DNA from: Candidatus Omnitrophota bacterium
Lineage (GTDB): Bacteria; Omnitrophota; Gorgyraeia; Duberdicusellales; 4484-171
Length of the DNA stretch: 8,638 nt
Direction: 5' to 3'
NCBI GenBank assembly: GCA_016939345.1
Contig: JAFGHG010000221.1
Span: 1-8,638 of the forward strand
Part shown: piece after piece, positions 6,081 to 8,638 of the stretch
Layout of the letters: every line of letters begins with the position of its first letter
How positions within the stretch are numbered: the first letter of the stretch is position 1
The notes under the pieces: generated by a model
What the model was told of the DNA's origin: nothing
Database searches by the model: none
Seen by the model: the letters and a program-made list of their open reading frames with translations, nothing else
Translations under genes and position numbers: made by a program

Positions 6081-8638
6081 ATCTCAGATAGGCTTTTATG
6101 TGGATTTTACTGCCGGGGTAATTTTTTATATCCTTTCCTGCTATCATAAAATCCTTGCCAAAAGAGATCAGGGGTTTATCATTGAAGAATACCTTTTCTA
6201 CTCTTAGAGGGCCTTTGTTTTTACCAAGCTTAAAGTAGGAAATGTGAAGATTTTTTTGGCAAAACCTGAATTTAAACTCAATTGAGTTTTTTCTGAAATT
6301 CTCTGATTGAAGTTTCGGCGCAAGTACAATATTCCCCAGATTGAACTTAAGACCTAATATCTGTTCGACCAAAGTATAAATATACCAGCTTGCCGAACCT
6401 GTCAAATAAAGATATAGTCCCTGGCCCTGGCTGTTGAAATATTCTGGTATCAAAGGATAGATTTTAGCCTTTTTAGAAACTGACATATTATATATCGATT
6501 CAAAGACTTTATGGCCTTCGGCGACGAATTCCTGGCTAAGCAGGGCAAAACTAAGCATTACATTCATATGATTAAAAAAAGCCCCGTTTTCCTTGTCCCC
6601 GTAGGAAAAACCGAAAGCCCTGCCCAGGTTAAGATAAGTAGAACCAAAGTCTGTATTCAGCCTAAAACCGCCTAGTTCTTTATCCTGTAAATATTTTGTA
6701 ATCGAAGCCCATATTTTTTTTACCTGCTTGTCTGTGGCAACCGCACTCATTATTGAGAAGACCTGAGAAGAAAGCATCATCCTCATCCCTTGCTGGTTTC
6801 TGCCTTCTACCCGGCGGGAAATATTATCATAGTAGCCATTAAAAAAACCTTCATTTAGCCACTCTTTTTTTCTTAGCCAGAGGAACATGTGGCTGGATTT
6901 TTTTCTCAGATCATATATAAGGTTATCAATATAAAAATATTTTTTTCTGCCGCTTAAACTGGCTGTGGCCTTGTAATATCTATCCAGGACTTTTATCTTT
7001 TCTTTGTAATTATTGTAATCAATAGGCTTTTCCAGGGAATCAAAAAGAATGGCTATTTCCTGAAGCAACGGTATTTTTTTATTTTTTTTCTTAAGCTGCT
7101 CAAGAAAGAAACATATATCTCTCAGATGGTCTGCGTAGAGAAAGCTAAAGGCAACGCTCTCGCCGTTTTTAGCGGCCATGTCCAGGCCGTCATTCCAATC
7201 AGCATTTTCCAGTTTAATTATGTTATGCTTTCCGACATTAAAAAAAGGAGTAAGTAGTTCCAGGAGTACATGTTCAAGAATGCTCCCTTTATAAATAGAT
7301 TTATTTTTAGTCCGCATTACAAAATCTTGGCTTAGGAAACCAGGGTCTTTTACTTTAGCCCTTGATTTTAAATGGTCTTGAAAATAATGAATTTCTTTAA
7401 GCAGAAGAGAGGTGTCGCCTGTTCTGTTTAAATAGAGTCTAAGGCTTATATAAGGCCACACTCCATGGTCACACCAGATCCTGTTGATTTTGTTCCTGTC
7501 CGAGAGGAAGCCTCCATTGCTGGTTATAATTGTAGCATTGGAGCCGTCTATGCGTACGCCTTTGAAGCTTTGGATTATCAAGTCTTTAGCTTTTTTAGGT
7601 TCAGTTATAAGCAATGATAAGGCATCCTGCCAGAGGTCGCGCCAGCCCCGGCCGCCTTTTCCGTAATCAAAATGGGGCAGAAAGGAGCAGCCGAAAAGCT
7701 TACGTAGCAAGGGTTGGAATTTTACCCAAAGAAGCCAGTTGTTTAAATCCGGGTCTTTAAAGTCGAACTCGATCGCTTTAAGATAGTTCTGCCAGTATTC
7801 TTTGGTTTTTTCTAGCTTTAAACCGACTTTCTCAGGGCTATTTAAGCTTTTTAAGAACTTTAAGGTTTTTGCCTGGGAGTTTCTGCTTGATGAAAACATG
7901 CCTGTGAAGATAATATAATCTTTTTTCTCTCCAGGCTTTAGCATTTCCGTTTTGAAACGAAAACTTGCCAAGGTTTCTTTTCCCTGGAGAAAATCAAAAG
8001 CCCTGGTCAGAGGTTTTACCTCTTTTAAAAGAGCATCGGGTTTCAGCAAATCTCCTTTGCCAATATAATATTCTAAAGAGGGAAACTGGCCAAGGGGAGG
8101 TCTGAACCTATCCTGAAAAGAAAAGGAGAAATAGGTTTTATCGTTTAGAAAATGGCCATTTTCATCAAAGACCATGGTTGGTTTAAGCAGTAGGCCGTAA
8201 CTGTGTAATTCTATCCGGTTTAGCAGGCTAGAAACATGCCTGTGGTCTCTTATATTTTCAGCAGATCTTCCATAGAGAGGCATAAATGAGGTTGGAGTAA
8301 GCTTTTTGGTTTTTCTTGAGCGGTTTATTATCCTGACCCACATTATATCTATGTCAAGATCATAAGGTATAAAGTTTATCATTTCTACCTGAAGCCCCTG
8401 GAATTTTTTTATGATTTTATGGTAGAGAAACCCGGCCTCAAGCAGATCACTATGGTTATCTGAAAGACGAATAATTTTTTTATCCAGTCTGATAAAAAAA
8501 TCTCTCCGGCAAAGAAGGTTTGATTTTAGGTCGATACTGCTTGCCGGCGGAGTTATGAACGATTCGTTTCCGGATTTAATATCGCCCGAGAGGTTTGGGC
8601 TTATAGAGGTTAAAAGGCTGCCGTCTTTATTAGTAAGA
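6079..8638 (-). CDS. GH94-type beta-glycoside phosphorylase, N-terminus outside window
   Basis: The protein should be a cytoplasmic inverting phosphorylase splitting a beta-linked glucan or related oligosaccharide with phosphate. An ATG at 8382 exists, but the frame stays open for 85 more codons to the right edge with family-like sequence (ESFITPP, EAGFLYHKI), so the true start is outside and 852 residues are visible. Counting from the edge: an N-terminal beta-sandwich to about 250, a helical linker, then the (alpha/alpha)6 barrel. GGRGWRDLWQD holds R333-D334, matching the sugar-binding Arg-Asp of characterised enzymes; DWNDGLD (480-486) holds the WND aspartate D483, the probable general acid; NGAFFNHMN gives H690; LTGSASW gives T746-G747. 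The His and Thr-Gly match phosphate ligands of chitobiose phosphorylase, favouring phosphorolysis. The end is a small beta domain. No export signal is visible, but the N-terminus is missing. An extended region between D483 and H690, containing FFNGYYDN and RVEG, makes it longer than typical cellobiose phosphorylases; GH94 oligoglucan phosphorylases or GH149-like enzymes are alternatives. Donor sugar is undetermined. Confidence 0.85.
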   Translation of the reverse strand, partial: LTNKDGSLLTSISPNLSGDIKSGNESFITPPASSIDLKSNLLCRRDFFIRLDKKIIRLSDNHSDLLEAGFLYHKIIKKFQGLQVEMINFIPYDLDIDIMWVRIINRSRKTKKLTPTSFMPLYGRSAENIRDHRHVSSLLNRIELHSYGLLLKPTMVFDENGHFLNDKTYFSFSFQDRFRPPLGQFPSLEYYIGKGDLLKPDALLKEVKPLTRAFDFLQGKETLASFRFKTEMLKPGEKKDYIIFTGMFSSSRNSQAKTLKFLKSLNSPEKVGLKLEKTKEYWQNYLKAIEFDFKDPDLNNWLLWVKFQPLLRKLFGCSFLPHFDYGKGGRGWRDLWQDALSLLITEPKKAKDLIIQSFKGVRIDGSNATIITSNGGFLSDRNKINRIWCDHGVWPYISLRLYLNRTGDTSLLLKEIHYFQDHLKSRAKVKDPGFLSQDFVMRTKNKSIYKGSILEHVLLELLTPFFNVGKHNIIKLENADWNDGLDMAAKNGESVAFSFLYADHLRDICFFLEQLKKKNKKIPLLQEIAILFDSLEKPIDYNNYKEKIKVLDRYYKATASLSGRKKYFYIDNLIYDLRKKSSHMFLWLRKKEWLNEGFFNGYYDNISRRVEGRNQQGMRMMLSSQVFSIMSAVATDKQVKKIWASITKYLQDKELGGFRLNTDFGSTYLNLGRAFGFSYGDKENGAFFNHMNVMLSFALLSQEFVAEGHKVFESIYNMSVSKKAKIYPLIPEYFNSQGQGLYLYLTGSASWYIYTLVEQILGLKFNLGNIVLAPKLQSENFRKNSIEFKFRFCQKNLHISYFKLGKNKGPLRVEKVFFNDKPLISFGKDFMIAGKDIKNYPGSKIHIKAYLR

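Noticed and set aside
8380..8382. ATG as the start of the phosphorylase
   Set aside because: The same frame continues without a stop for 85 codons to the window edge, and those residues fit the N-terminal domain of the family; the gene is cut by the window.

Overview
The window reads as bacterial, AT-rich DNA with Lys/Ile-rich proteins and many AGA/AGG Arg codons. It carries a cyclic-di-GMP-I (GEMM) riboswitch, a giant exported multidomain protein with a DUF4091/GH123-like core, and a GH94-type phosphorylase. This mix fits carbohydrate-oriented uncultured lineages such as Omnitrophota or other PVC-related groups. That placement is inference from gene content only and is weak.

Layout. Bases 1-126 hold at most the tail of an upstream gene and a coupled 30-residue ORF, closed by a terminator-like hairpin (130-170). 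Bases 216-436 are a regulatory leader: a plausible promoter, a c-di-GMP-I aptamer (about 251-332) with a perfect GCAA-capped stem, an intrinsic terminator (351-387) and a ribosome binding site. A 9-bp perfect complement links the aptamer stem to the terminator's 5' arm and suggests a classical antiterminator switch. Bases 437-5581 encode a 1714-residue secreted protein: signal peptide, N-terminal CBM-like domain, Cys-rich DGD segment, DUF4091/GH123-like module with an Asp-Glu-Pro motif, then FN3-Ig-FN3-Ig-Ig-Ig-Ig. Bases 5582-5750 hold a small hairpin and a possible promoter. Bases 5751-6038 encode a lone 95-residue IPT/TIG-like domain without a signal peptide. On the other strand, 6079-8638 encodes a GH94-like phosphorylase that runs off the right edge, so its N-terminus is missing.

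How it may work together. The best supported story is a second-messenger-controlled surface or secreted glycan-active protein: c-di-GMP is sensed in the nascent mRNA and decides whether transcription passes the terminator into the long gene. The convergent phosphorylase is probably cytoplasmic and would cleave beta-linked oligosaccharides with phosphate. Both large genes act on glycans, but they are separately transcribed, and a shared pathway is only a hypothesis.
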